Source: Neolewinella aurantiaca (GTDB lineage: Bacteria > Bacteroidota > Bacteroidia > Chitinophagales > Saprospiraceae). Taken from it: a DNA stretch of 59,579 nucleotides. The notes under the pieces were generated by a model, which worked only from the letters and a program-made list of their open reading frames with translations, was not told where the DNA came from and did no database searches. Position numbers and translations under genes: made by a program. The stretch's first letter is position 1, and each line of letters opens with the position of its first letter. The DNA lies in the NCBI RefSeq assembly GCF_008014675.1, contig NZ_VOXD01000038.1:1-59579 (forward strand). The letters are read 5' to 3'. Positions 1-6,457 of the stretch are shown here, piece by piece.

Positions 1-70
1 TGCGCTTGAGTTGCTCCGAGTCGGTAAAAAGCTCTTCCAATGAGCGTGTCTTTTTGGTTTTCTTTGCCAT
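1..70 (-). CDS. N-terminus of an unidentified protein, cut by the window edge
   Basis: An open frame on the minus strand starts with ATG at 70 and runs off the left edge after 23 codons. The visible peptide begins MAKKTKKTRSLEELF and is lysine/arginine rich, like the flexible start of many cytosolic Bacteroidota proteins. The start is supported by the AT-rich stretch just upstream and by the divergent arrangement with the gene at 371. The family cannot be identified from 23 residues. Confidence 0.5.
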   Translation of the reverse strand, partial: MAKKTKKTRSLEELFTDSEQLKR

Positions 71-199
71 AATAATCGTATCTAACTGTAAAGTAATGTA
101 GACACACTTAGATGAACAGTCTCCTTCGATGGCTCGTTGAAGAAAGCCGGCTCCGCAACGAGTTGAAGTGCCCGTCCTGCGATCAACAAGCCCTCACTT

Positions 200-217
200 T
201 GCACCTGCGTCAGCGCC
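200..217 (+). repeat. 18-bp dispersed motif, exact copy (spacer TCA)
   Basis: Exact match to TGCACCTGCGNNNGCGCC with AT-rich flanks (TTT before, AAAC after). It lies between divergent genes. The plus sign means the TGCACCTGCG half reads on the plus strand; the same convention is used for all copies. Confidence 0.85.
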
Positions 218-343
218 CAAACAACCGTCGGGTGGACGCCGGAAGCAAGAAAAATCAACTAAAATACGTACCAAACAAACGAAAAAGCACTACGTTGCAC
301 CAAACTAAAGGCAAGATGCATCTACCGGATGCCAGAAATGTTT

Positions 344-351
344 TATACTTG
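344..351 (+). promoter_or_regulatory. Possible TAnnTTTG-type promoter box
   Basis: TATACTTG lies 19 bases before the ATG at 371 and resembles the Bacteroidota -7 element TAnnTTTG with one change. It is the best candidate promoter for the 371-1806 gene pair. Confidence 0.35.
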
Positions 352-370
352 CACAAATTAAAAGCTTCAG

Positions 371-967
371 ATGCGCACACTCTTCAGTCTACTCTTCCTG
401 GTTCTAGCCTTTGTACTCGCTTTTTTGCTGTACAAAAGCATTGAAGAACCGATCGCTTTTAACGCCGAGCGCGCTGCACGGACCGAGGCCGTTTCCGGAA
501 AACTGGAAATGATCCGTTCCGCACAGGACCTCTACCGCGACATCACCGGTGAATACGCTGCCAACTTTGACACGCTCAAAGAAGTACTGACCAATGGTCA
601 GCTCCTCTCTATCCGCGTAGTTGGTGATGCCGACGCTGTTGACGGAGGCGTTGTTACCTATGACACCACTTACATTGCTGCCCGTGACACCGTCCAGGGT
701 CTCGGCATCGTACTGGAAGGCATGGAAAACGTTCCTTACACCGGCCCGGAGTACGATACTCCTCTCGTTAAGTTCGACATCGATGCCAAGCAGATCGAAT
801 ACCAGAGCACCAACGTTCCCGTTGTGCAGGTAGGCGTTCGCCAGAGTGCATTCATGGGCAAATACGGCGACACGAAGTACCAGCGGTACGACCAAACGTA
901 CGAGCCCAACCAACCGATTAAATTCGGTGATCTCTCTAAGCCAACCCTTTCCGGCTCTTGGCAGTAA
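371..967 (+). CDS. Membrane-anchored protein of unknown function
   Basis: A 198-residue protein begins with one strongly hydrophobic segment (about residues 3-20) that fits an uncleaved signal anchor, followed by a short helical stretch (about 30-60) and an all-beta-looking extracytoplasmic part. The layout, one N-terminal membrane helix followed by an amphipathic helix, is reminiscent of pseudopilins, but no prepilin cleavage motif is visible, so this is only a resemblance. The stop overlaps the TTG start of the DUF3822 gene by ten bases, so the two are probably translationally coupled. No family is recognised. Confidence 0.7.
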   Translation: MRTLFSLLFLVLAFVLAFLLYKSIEEPIAFNAERAARTEAVSGKLEMIRSAQDLYRDITGEYAANFDTLKEVLTNGQLLSIRVVGDADAVDGGVVTYDTTYIAARDTVQGLGIVLEGMENVPYTGPEYDTPLVKFDIDAKQIEYQSTNVPVVQVGVRQSAFMGKYGDTKYQRYDQTYEPNQPIKFGDLSKPTLSGSWQ

Positions 968-1806
968 CCAACTATGATATAAGCTCCGCGGCCTACCGAA
1001 AGGAAGGTGCGCACGACTACGAACTGTCCATCCTTACGGGGATGGACAGTTTTGCGTATATCATTCGGGATCGTACCCACAACCGGTTGCTGGCTTACAA
1101 ATCTGAAACCCTGCCTGCCAACGACCAGGCCAACTGGCCGGATACCATCAACCGTATCATCCAGAACGACGACAAACTGCGTTCGGTCTCTTACGGGAAC
1201 TGTATCCTGGGCTGGGAAAGCGAACGACTCACTCTGGTACCGCAAAAGCTGTACGATGCCTCTAACCCACGGGTTTACCTGGAGCAGCTTACGCTCATTG
1301 GCCTGGAAGACGACGTTCGTGCCGAACGCTATCAGGAATTGGGAGGAGAACTTCTTTTTGCCGCCCCTCTCGCCCGGATTAATTCCGTTGAAAGAAGGTT
1401 GAGCCCCTTGCGGACCCACCATATTGCCGGAGGCCTTCTTTCGGCATGGGGAGCACGCTCCCGGCGACTGAGCCATCAGGCCATTTCCTGTTCCATACGA
1501 GGTAGCCGGATATTTGTAGCAGCCCACCGCTCTGGCCATCTGCTCTACTTCAACACTTTCGTCTTCACGGGCGCAAACGATGCCCTTTACTACCTGCTGC
1601 TGGCCTACCAGCAGTGTGGCTGGGTTCCCAGCCGTGTGCCGCTTTACCTCTGCGGCGAAATCACAGAACACAGCGAGTTGTACCGGCACTTCTACCGCTA
1701 CGTCGAAGATATTCGGTTCTGTCAATACCCAACTCCGCCGGCCCTCCCGCCGGAACTTGCCAGCTTACCTGCGCATCTTTATTTTGAGTTGCTTTGTTTA
1801 GGATAA
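958..1806 (+). CDS. DUF3822 family protein
   Basis: A 282-residue cytosolic protein matches the general pattern of DUF3822, a Bacteroidota-restricted family commonly encoded just upstream of rsmD, as it is here. The family's function is not established; an ASKHA (actin/hexokinase-like) fold has been suggested from distant similarity. The TTG at 958 is the start, overlapping the upstream stop, because there is no ATG further upstream and the reading frame opens there. The C-terminal part (about residues 195-265) with YLCGEITEHSELY is the recognisable family stretch. The gap to rsmD is short, suggesting one transcript with 371 and rsmD. Confidence 0.75.
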   Translation: MAVTNYDISSAAYRKEGAHDYELSILTGMDSFAYIIRDRTHNRLLAYKSETLPANDQANWPDTINRIIQNDDKLRSVSYGNCILGWESERLTLVPQKLYDASNPRVYLEQLTLIGLEDDVRAERYQELGGELLFAAPLARINSVERRLSPLRTHHIAGGLLSAWGARSRRLSHQAISCSIRGSRIFVAAHRSGHLLYFNTFVFTGANDALYYLLLAYQQCGWVPSRVPLYLCGEITEHSELYRHFYRYVEDIRFCQYPTPPALPPELASLPAHLYFELLCLG

Positions 1807-1898
1807 ACTGAGAGCACCATTTAGTGTGGAACGCCCTGATCCCCGCTCAGCAAGTGCCCGCTGCTTTCCGAACCCTGCTGTCTAAATTCTTCTCCCCA

Positions 1899-2468
1899 AT
1901 GCGCATTATCTCCGGAAAATTCAAAGGCCGTCGCTTCAATCCGCCCGCCGATAACTGGCCGACCCGCCCTACGACAGACTACGCCAAGGAAGGGCTCTTC
2001 AACGTACTGCACAACAATTGGCTCGACTTCGAAGATGAACGGTTTCTCGACCTCTTTGGCGGAACGGGCAGCCATGATTATGAATTCATCAGCCGTGGAT
2101 GTACCGATGTAACTTACGTTGACAAGCACGGCCCGGCCGTCTCCTTCGTGGAAAGAACCGTGAAAACGCTCGGCATTGAGGAATACATTAAGATATTCAG
2201 GATGGATGTTTTCCGCTTCTTCAAGCGGAAAGTAGCAAAGCCCTATTCCTACATTTTTGCCGGCCCACCCTACCCGCTCCCTAATATCCCCGAACTCCCC
2301 GACCTGATTTTCGACGCAGGGCTCCTTGCCCCGAAAGGCTTGCTGGTGATAGAGACAAACCCTCATCACGATTTCTCGATGGACCCACGCTGTGTCGAAA
2401 AGAGGAACTACGGGAAGACCATTTTCTGGTTTTTTCAGCACGTCGAAGACCAGGAGGAGGAAGAATAG
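1899..2468 (+). CDS. rsmD: RsmD-like 16S rRNA (guanine-N2)-methyltransferase with an altered catalytic motif
   Basis: A 189-residue class I SAM-dependent methyltransferase of the RsmD family, which methylates G966 of 16S rRNA during small-subunit assembly. The start at 1899 (MRIISGKFKGRRF) is chosen because family members begin with this stretch; the open frame extends 25 codons upstream without conservation. Motif I for SAM binding is DLFGGTG near residue 50. The catalytic motif, normally (D/N)PPY, reads GPPY near residue 121, so the residue expected to contact the target amino group is glycine. That may be a lineage variant, a sequencing difference or a loss of activity. It sits directly after DUF3822, the usual order in this phylum. 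Confidence 0.8.
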   Translation: MRIISGKFKGRRFNPPADNWPTRPTTDYAKEGLFNVLHNNWLDFEDERFLDLFGGTGSHDYEFISRGCTDVTYVDKHGPAVSFVERTVKTLGIEEYIKIFRMDVFRFFKRKVAKPYSYIFAGPPYPLPNIPELPDLIFDAGLLAPKGLLVIETNPHHDFSMDPRCVEKRNYGKTIFWFFQHVEDQEEEE

Positions 2469-2715
2469 GGTTGCTGCCTGGCGGAGCAGAAGAGCCTTGC
2501 GTTGTATCTTCCCCTCTTAATTTATAAACCAGGAGTGTTCCGCCCGGGATAGTCTGCACATTACCGCTTTGGGTTCTTGCACAAGGCCCAAGCCTGGTTT
2601 TTCCCTGCCCCACCGGAAGAATAAGCTCAGCGGCAACAGCCTGAGCGAAGCTGTTCGGGCAAGTTGTGCCTGCACACCCGTGAACGGAACCCTCTGCTTT
2701 TAAACTCCCGCCGCT
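2469..2715. other. Intergenic region without recognised features
   Basis: 247 bp between the RsmD-like gene and the acetyltransferase. It is moderately GC rich and contains short imperfect stems but no convincing terminator, promoter box or motif copy. Confidence 0.4.
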
Positions 2716-3159
2716 TTGTCTATCCAGATTCGCCAGGCAACCATCAACGACGTCCCCGCCCTGCACCGCCTTGTAGGAGAGCTGGCCGAGTACGTTGGTG
2801 AACGCCAAAATTTTACCGCAACAGTAGCCACTTACGAAGAAGACTTCCGCGACGGCTTTTATAAAGCCGTAGTCGCCGAAGATGAAGGCACCGTAATCGG
2901 AATGGCCCTGTACTATTTCACCTATTCAACCTGGAAAGGCCGGATGATCTATCTGGAGGATTTCGTTCTGTCTCCCGCTTACCGCCGCCGGGGAATCGGG
3001 CAAAGACTTTGGGACGTATTGCTGGAGCGCGGTCGGGAAAAAAAGTGCCAGTTGCTGAAGTGGCAGGTAGTAGATACCAATACCGAAGCGATGAAATTTT
3101 ACGCTGCTCAGCAAAGTATAATGGAAGAGAACTGGATCAACGGTAAGCTTTATCTCTAA
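2716..3159 (+). CDS. GNAT acetyltransferase, diamine/thialysine acetyltransferase-like
   Basis: A 147-residue single-domain GNAT enzyme that should transfer acetyl from acetyl-CoA to an amine. The acetyl-CoA loop is RRRGIG (about residues 92-97) and the preceding strand, IYLEDFVLSPAYR, closely resembles spermidine/spermine and thialysine N-acetyltransferases, as does YYFTYSTW about ten residues earlier. Length is typical for that subgroup, although its C-terminus is short. The start is TTG at 2716, giving the canonical beginning of the first beta strand (IQIRQAT). The substrate cannot be fixed from sequence; a small polyamine or amino-acid side chain is the best guess. A motif copy follows 30 bp downstream. 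Confidence 0.8.
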   Translation: MSIQIRQATINDVPALHRLVGELAEYVGERQNFTATVATYEEDFRDGFYKAVVAEDEGTVIGMALYYFTYSTWKGRMIYLEDFVLSPAYRRRGIGQRLWDVLLERGREKKCQLLKWQVVDTNTEAMKFYAAQQSIMEENWINGKLYL

Positions 3160-3188
3160 CGGAGCAGTCAGGCTCTTCGTCCTTTCTT

Positions 3189-3206
3189 TGCACCTGCGTC
3201 AGCGCC
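3189..3206 (+). repeat. 18-bp dispersed motif, exact copy (spacer TCA)
   Basis: Exact TGCACCTGCGNNNGCGCC between the GNAT gene and the GIN-domain gene, preceded by CTTT and followed by CTCAA. The spacer is identical to the copies at 200 and 24739. Confidence 0.85.
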
Positions 3207-3286
3207 CTCAACGTCCGACAGTATTTTCAGGAAAACGTGCAACCCTCATTTGGCACAATTCGTCTCTGATTTAAAATCACCCATTT

Positions 3287-4006
3287 ATGAGACATTTACT
3301 GACAATTCTCCTCATTTCTTTCACCCTCACCCTCTCTGCACAGTGGGGGAACCGCAGCTCCGTCAAGGGTAATGGAGATGTTACCACAGCATCCCGTAGC
3401 GTCGATGGCTTCGATGGTGTAAGCACTTGCTGCGATATCGACGTTCTCCTCGTTAAGGGCAACTTCAGCGTTAAGGTTGAGGCCGAAAGCAACCTGCAGG
3501 AGCACATCAAAACCGACGTGGTTGGTGGCCGACTCGAAATCGGCTTCAAGGGCGACGTCAACATCAGGTCCCACAAGCAGATCACCGTGTACGTTTCCCT
3601 GCCGGAACTCGAATACGTGGGCGCATCGAGCAGCGGAACGATAAAAACCGAAAGTTCGTTCTCCGGTGAACGCATGGAAGCCGATGTGAGCAGTGGCGCC
3701 AGAATCACGCTCGATTACTCCGGTGGCCAGCTTTACACCAACGCCAGCTCGGGTGGCAACATGACCGTAAGGGGTTCATCAGACCGTTTCAAGGCCAATG
3801 TGAGCTCCGGAGGAAAGGTGGATGCCGAAGATTACCAGGCCAGAGAAGCCCGCTGTAACGCCAGCTCCGGCGGAGGCGTCGTCGTCCGGGTTAGTGATGA
3901 ACTAGAAGCAAACGCCAGCTCCGGAGGACGTATTCGTTATACCGGAAATCCTTCCGATGTAGACTCCAATACGAGCTCAGGAGGCACTATCCGTCGGGGA
4001 AACTAA
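3287..4006 (+). CDS. Secreted GIN-domain (DUF2807) adhesin-head-like protein
   Basis: A 239-residue exported protein: signal peptide (about residues 1-18, cleaved near LSA-Q) followed by a GIN domain of the DUF2807 family, a right-handed beta-helix fold found in many Bacteroidota envelope proteins. From about residue 110 the sequence repeats a NASSGG motif every 18-25 residues (SSSG, NASSGG, NVSSGG and so on), as expected for stacked coils of the helix. The family name refers to a proposed autotransporter head; a specific ligand is not known. A perfect 10-bp-stem terminator follows at 4141. Confidence 0.85.
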   Translation: MRHLLTILLISFTLTLSAQWGNRSSVKGNGDVTTASRSVDGFDGVSTCCDIDVLLVKGNFSVKVEAESNLQEHIKTDVVGGRLEIGFKGDVNIRSHKQITVYVSLPELEYVGASSSGTIKTESSFSGERMEADVSSGARITLDYSGGQLYTNASSGGNMTVRGSSDRFKANVSSGGKVDAEDYQAREARCNASSGGGVVVRVSDELEANASSGGRIRYTGNPSDVDSNTSSGGTIRRGN

Positions 4007-4140
4007 GTCGCCAACTACCGCTTCTACAAAAAGCACGACCGCTTCATAAAGGCGAGCTCTAAAATGCTTTCTCACCCTTTAAGTCCCCCTATATTAGAGG
4101 CATAATTACTCGTTTAGAGTATCATAGGGATGACTTTAGA

Positions 4141-4172
4141 AGCCCGGTCCAGTAGAGGACCGGGCTTTTTTT
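4141..4172 (+). terminator. Rho-independent terminator
   Basis: Perfect 10-bp stem AGCCCGGTCC / GGACCGGGCT with a six-base loop and seven T's on the plus strand. It should end transcripts from the GIN-domain gene before they meet the minus-strand gene ending at 4214. Confidence 0.85.
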
Positions 4173-4213
4173 ATGTCTTCACCTCTCCTTTTCCGGGAAG
4201 CAAAAACCGGACT

Positions 4214-6316
4214 TTAGCGGCGAACAATCACCTGCGTGACACGCCCTTCTTCCGTAGCACCAGAGAATAGATAAGTGCCTGAGGGAAGGTCCGTTAGATC
4301 AATTTCAAGGCGCTGTCCCCCTGCGGGTAATTCCTGACTTCCGGTTTTCAGTACCTGACCGTGGGCCGAAACCAGTTTCCAATTCAGAGCAGAAGCATTC
4401 CTCAGACTGAAACTAATCTGTGTTTCTCCGACCGTCGGGTTAGGGACCGTTTGGGCGCGGACGCGGGTGCGGGGTACGTTAGAGGTACCGGTAACAACTC
4501 CGTCTGCCCGCGGAGCGCCGGGAATCCACTGTTCGGCACCTCGTTCGTAAGCGCCTACCTCCGGGGCTGCGCCCCGGTAGCCATCCGTGATACCGGGGAT
4601 GATCCGGCCGGCATTGACCATCGGGCTGTTGTCGTTGGGCCGGAAGTCGTTATTCGCCAGATCGACGAAGTTATCCATTGGATCAATGATGTTGTCCGCA
4701 ACGTCCTGGCCTTCCCAGGGGCCCACGGGCGTGTAATTGTTCCAGACACGATTGTTGAGGTGCACGCGGCCATTAAGCCAGATCCCCATGGCAAGGTCTA
4801 CGTTCCAGAAAGTATTGTTGAAGATGTCGTTGTTCCAGGCATCCCAGTTCATTTGCACTGCGCTCCAGCTGATGTTCCAGACCACATTGTGGTGCACATC
4901 GTAGCCTTTGGAGTCGTTGTCGAGGTAAATTCCGGCGCAACGTCCGTCAGCGTAGTCGGGCCCAAAGCTGTCGTGAAACCAGTTGTGATGGATGCTGGTA
5001 TTCTTGTCATCCTCGTTCCCCACTACGTAGAAGAGACCGCCGTCGTTATTGATCCGCATTACATCGGAGACATCGTTCCACGCGATTTCCGAATTGTTGG
5101 TAGGAATGAATATACCGTCGCGTCCTCCGCCGACGATGGTGTTACTGATCACTTTCGAGTTCGTTGCCCGACAACGAATCGGAGAAGAATGGTTTCCTAC
5201 GGTATTGAACTCACGGATTTCGTTGCCCATGATTACCACCCCTGTTTCTCCGGCCCAGCCCTGTACCGAAATCCCATTCAAAGATCCGCCTTCGATCAGA
5301 TTATCCTCAATCAGGGTGTTACTCGCCTGAATGTATACTGCTCCTTCGCTTACCTGAGCATCCGTATTCCCCAGTTCATCCAGGCTTTGGAGGCCATGCC
5401 TGATTTCGCAATTACGGATGATACAGTTTTCAGCTTTGATGTTGACGATTCCCCCGAAGGTCGTCAGGCCTTCCACGACGATCCATTCTTTTCCGAGGAG
5501 TACCGTGCGCTCACGGCTGGCGTATTCAACCGTTGCATCGTTGGGATCGGCGTTACTCGGCGCGATGAAGAATACTTCATCTGCAGCAGCGTCGAAGTAC
5601 CATTCCTGGGGATAATCCAGCAAGTCTTTGTCTCCGAAGAGGAAGAAGCGGCCGCGGTTTTCGTTCCGGAAAACCGTCGGGTTGTGCGGGTTGAACGGCC
5701 AGCGGGAAATATCGTTGGCCACGTGGGTGATGGTGTTTCCGCTAACGGAATTGATCGGTTGGGTCCAGCTTGCTCCTGAATGCGCGCCGAGGTACCATAC
5801 GTAACCGTCCGTAATGTCGGCACCAGCGGGCAAATTGGTTGCAACGATGGTGTTGGCGCTGCCGCCCTCGACCGTCATTGCATCTATGGTGAAAGGATCG
5901 CCGTCCGTATTGTTGGGCCAGCGGGCGTTGTCCATTGGTTCGGCGTTGTAGTAAAGCATTGTTCTCCGCCCGAATTCTATGTCGGCGGCTGTTTTCCAGA
6001 TATTACCCTCCAGGTTTTGCCAGCCAGACAACTCTTCGGTGGCGGAGATGATTACTTTGTCTTCACCGAAAGCCCTGAAGGTGATCGGGTTGGCCTCCGT
6101 CCCGCCGTTGGCGGGCGACAGCACTTCACGGTAAACCCCTTCTTTGATGTAGCATACATCACCGGCAACCATCAAGCCGGCGGCTTTGGATATGGTAAGG
6201 AAAGGGCTCGTTTCTGAACCGTCGTTGGCATCGCTTCCGTCTTTAGCAACGTAGTAGTCTGCAGCACTTAATAAAGAGGTACAGAAAAGAAGGAATAGTA
6301 GTGTAATTGCACGCAT
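4214..6316 (-). CDS. Secreted right-handed beta-helix protein with T9SS sorting domain
   Basis: A 700-residue exported protein. Signal peptide at about 1-18, then a DUF1565-like start (DYYVAKDGSDANDG), then a long parallel beta-helix region (about 270-560) with the spaced Asn/Gly/Ile pattern seen in pectate-lyase, alginate-lyase and chondroitinase-B-like proteins. The last 80 residues are a type IX secretion type A domain (PNPTVGETQISF ... LPSGTYLFSG), so the protein should cross the outer membrane by T9SS and be anchored or released. A polysaccharide substrate is likely but the catalytic residues cannot be assigned. A diverged copy of the dispersed motif (4454-4471) lies exactly at the linker in front of the sorting domain. 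Confidence 0.8.
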   Translation of the reverse strand: MRAITLLFLLFCTSLLSAADYYVAKDGSDANDGSETSPFLTISKAAGLMVAGDVCYIKEGVYREVLSPANGGTEANPITFRAFGEDKVIISATEELSGWQNLEGNIWKTAADIEFGRRTMLYYNAEPMDNARWPNNTDGDPFTIDAMTVEGGSANTIVATNLPAGADITDGYVWYLGAHSGASWTQPINSVSGNTITHVANDISRWPFNPHNPTVFRNENRGRFFLFGDKDLLDYPQEWYFDAAADEVFFIAPSNADPNDATVEYASRERTVLLGKEWIVVEGLTTFGGIVNIKAENCIIRNCEIRHGLQSLDELGNTDAQVSEGAVYIQASNTLIEDNLIEGGSLNGISVQGWAGETGVVIMGNEIREFNTVGNHSSPIRCRATNSKVISNTIVGGGRDGIFIPTNNSEIAWNDVSDVMRINNDGGLFYVVGNEDDKNTSIHHNWFHDSFGPDYADGRCAGIYLDNDSKGYDVHHNVVWNISWSAVQMNWDAWNNDIFNNTFWNVDLAMGIWLNGRVHLNNRVWNNYTPVGPWEGQDVADNIIDPMDNFVDLANNDFRPNDNSPMVNAGRIIPGITDGYRGAAPEVGAYERGAEQWIPGAPRADGVVTGTSNVPRTRVRAQTVPNPTVGETQISFSLRNASALNWKLVSAHGQVLKTGSQELPAGGQRLEIDLTDLPSGTYLFSGATEEGRVTQVIVRR
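4454..4471 (-). repeat. 18-bp dispersed motif, diverged copy (two mismatches)
   Basis: Reads as the reverse complement of the motif with two substitutions in the TGCACCTGCG half. It is inside the beta-helix gene, in the linker before the sorting domain, and encodes RTRVRA. Confidence 0.5.
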
Positions 6317-6335
6317 AATCGCTGGTATTGATGTT

Positions 6336-6351
6336 TTATCTTAGAAGATAA
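6336..6351. promoter_or_regulatory. Inverted repeat upstream of the beta-helix gene
   Basis: TTATCTT / AAGATAA arms around a two-base centre, about 20 bases before the ATG of the minus-strand beta-helix gene. It may be an operator or simply AT-rich promoter sequence. Confidence 0.3.
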
Positions 6352-6457
6352 AGATGCCCCGGCGGTTATGTAGTTTTCACCCTTTTGATGATTTGTGGTA
6401 GAGATTGAACGCTCTCTGGCTTACCTACCCCGACGCCTTACCGCGCCTGCACCAATT

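Larger units (their letters stand above)
71..370. other. Divergent intergenic region with one 18-bp motif copy
   Basis: 300 bp separate the truncated minus-strand gene from the plus-strand gene at 371. The stretch holds an exact copy of the dispersed 18-bp motif (200-217) and a TATACTTG promoter-like box (344-351). An open frame starting at 112 crosses the motif and runs into the next gene; its composition does not look like a protein, so it is not called. Nothing else is recognisable. Confidence 0.5.

Noticed and set aside
112..444. Open frame of 110 codons ahead of the first complete gene
   Set aside because: It crosses a motif copy and overlaps the membrane-anchored gene in another frame; composition is not protein-like.
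4229..4247. CACCTGCG followed by ACGCCC at the end of the beta-helix gene
   Set aside because: Half-match with an indel that falls in the conserved end of a sorting domain, so coincidence is likely.
4361..5779. 472-codon plus-strand frame opposite the beta-helix gene
   Set aside because: It is a shadow of the GC-rich coding strand; the minus-strand protein has a signal peptide, a recognisable fold and a sorting domain.
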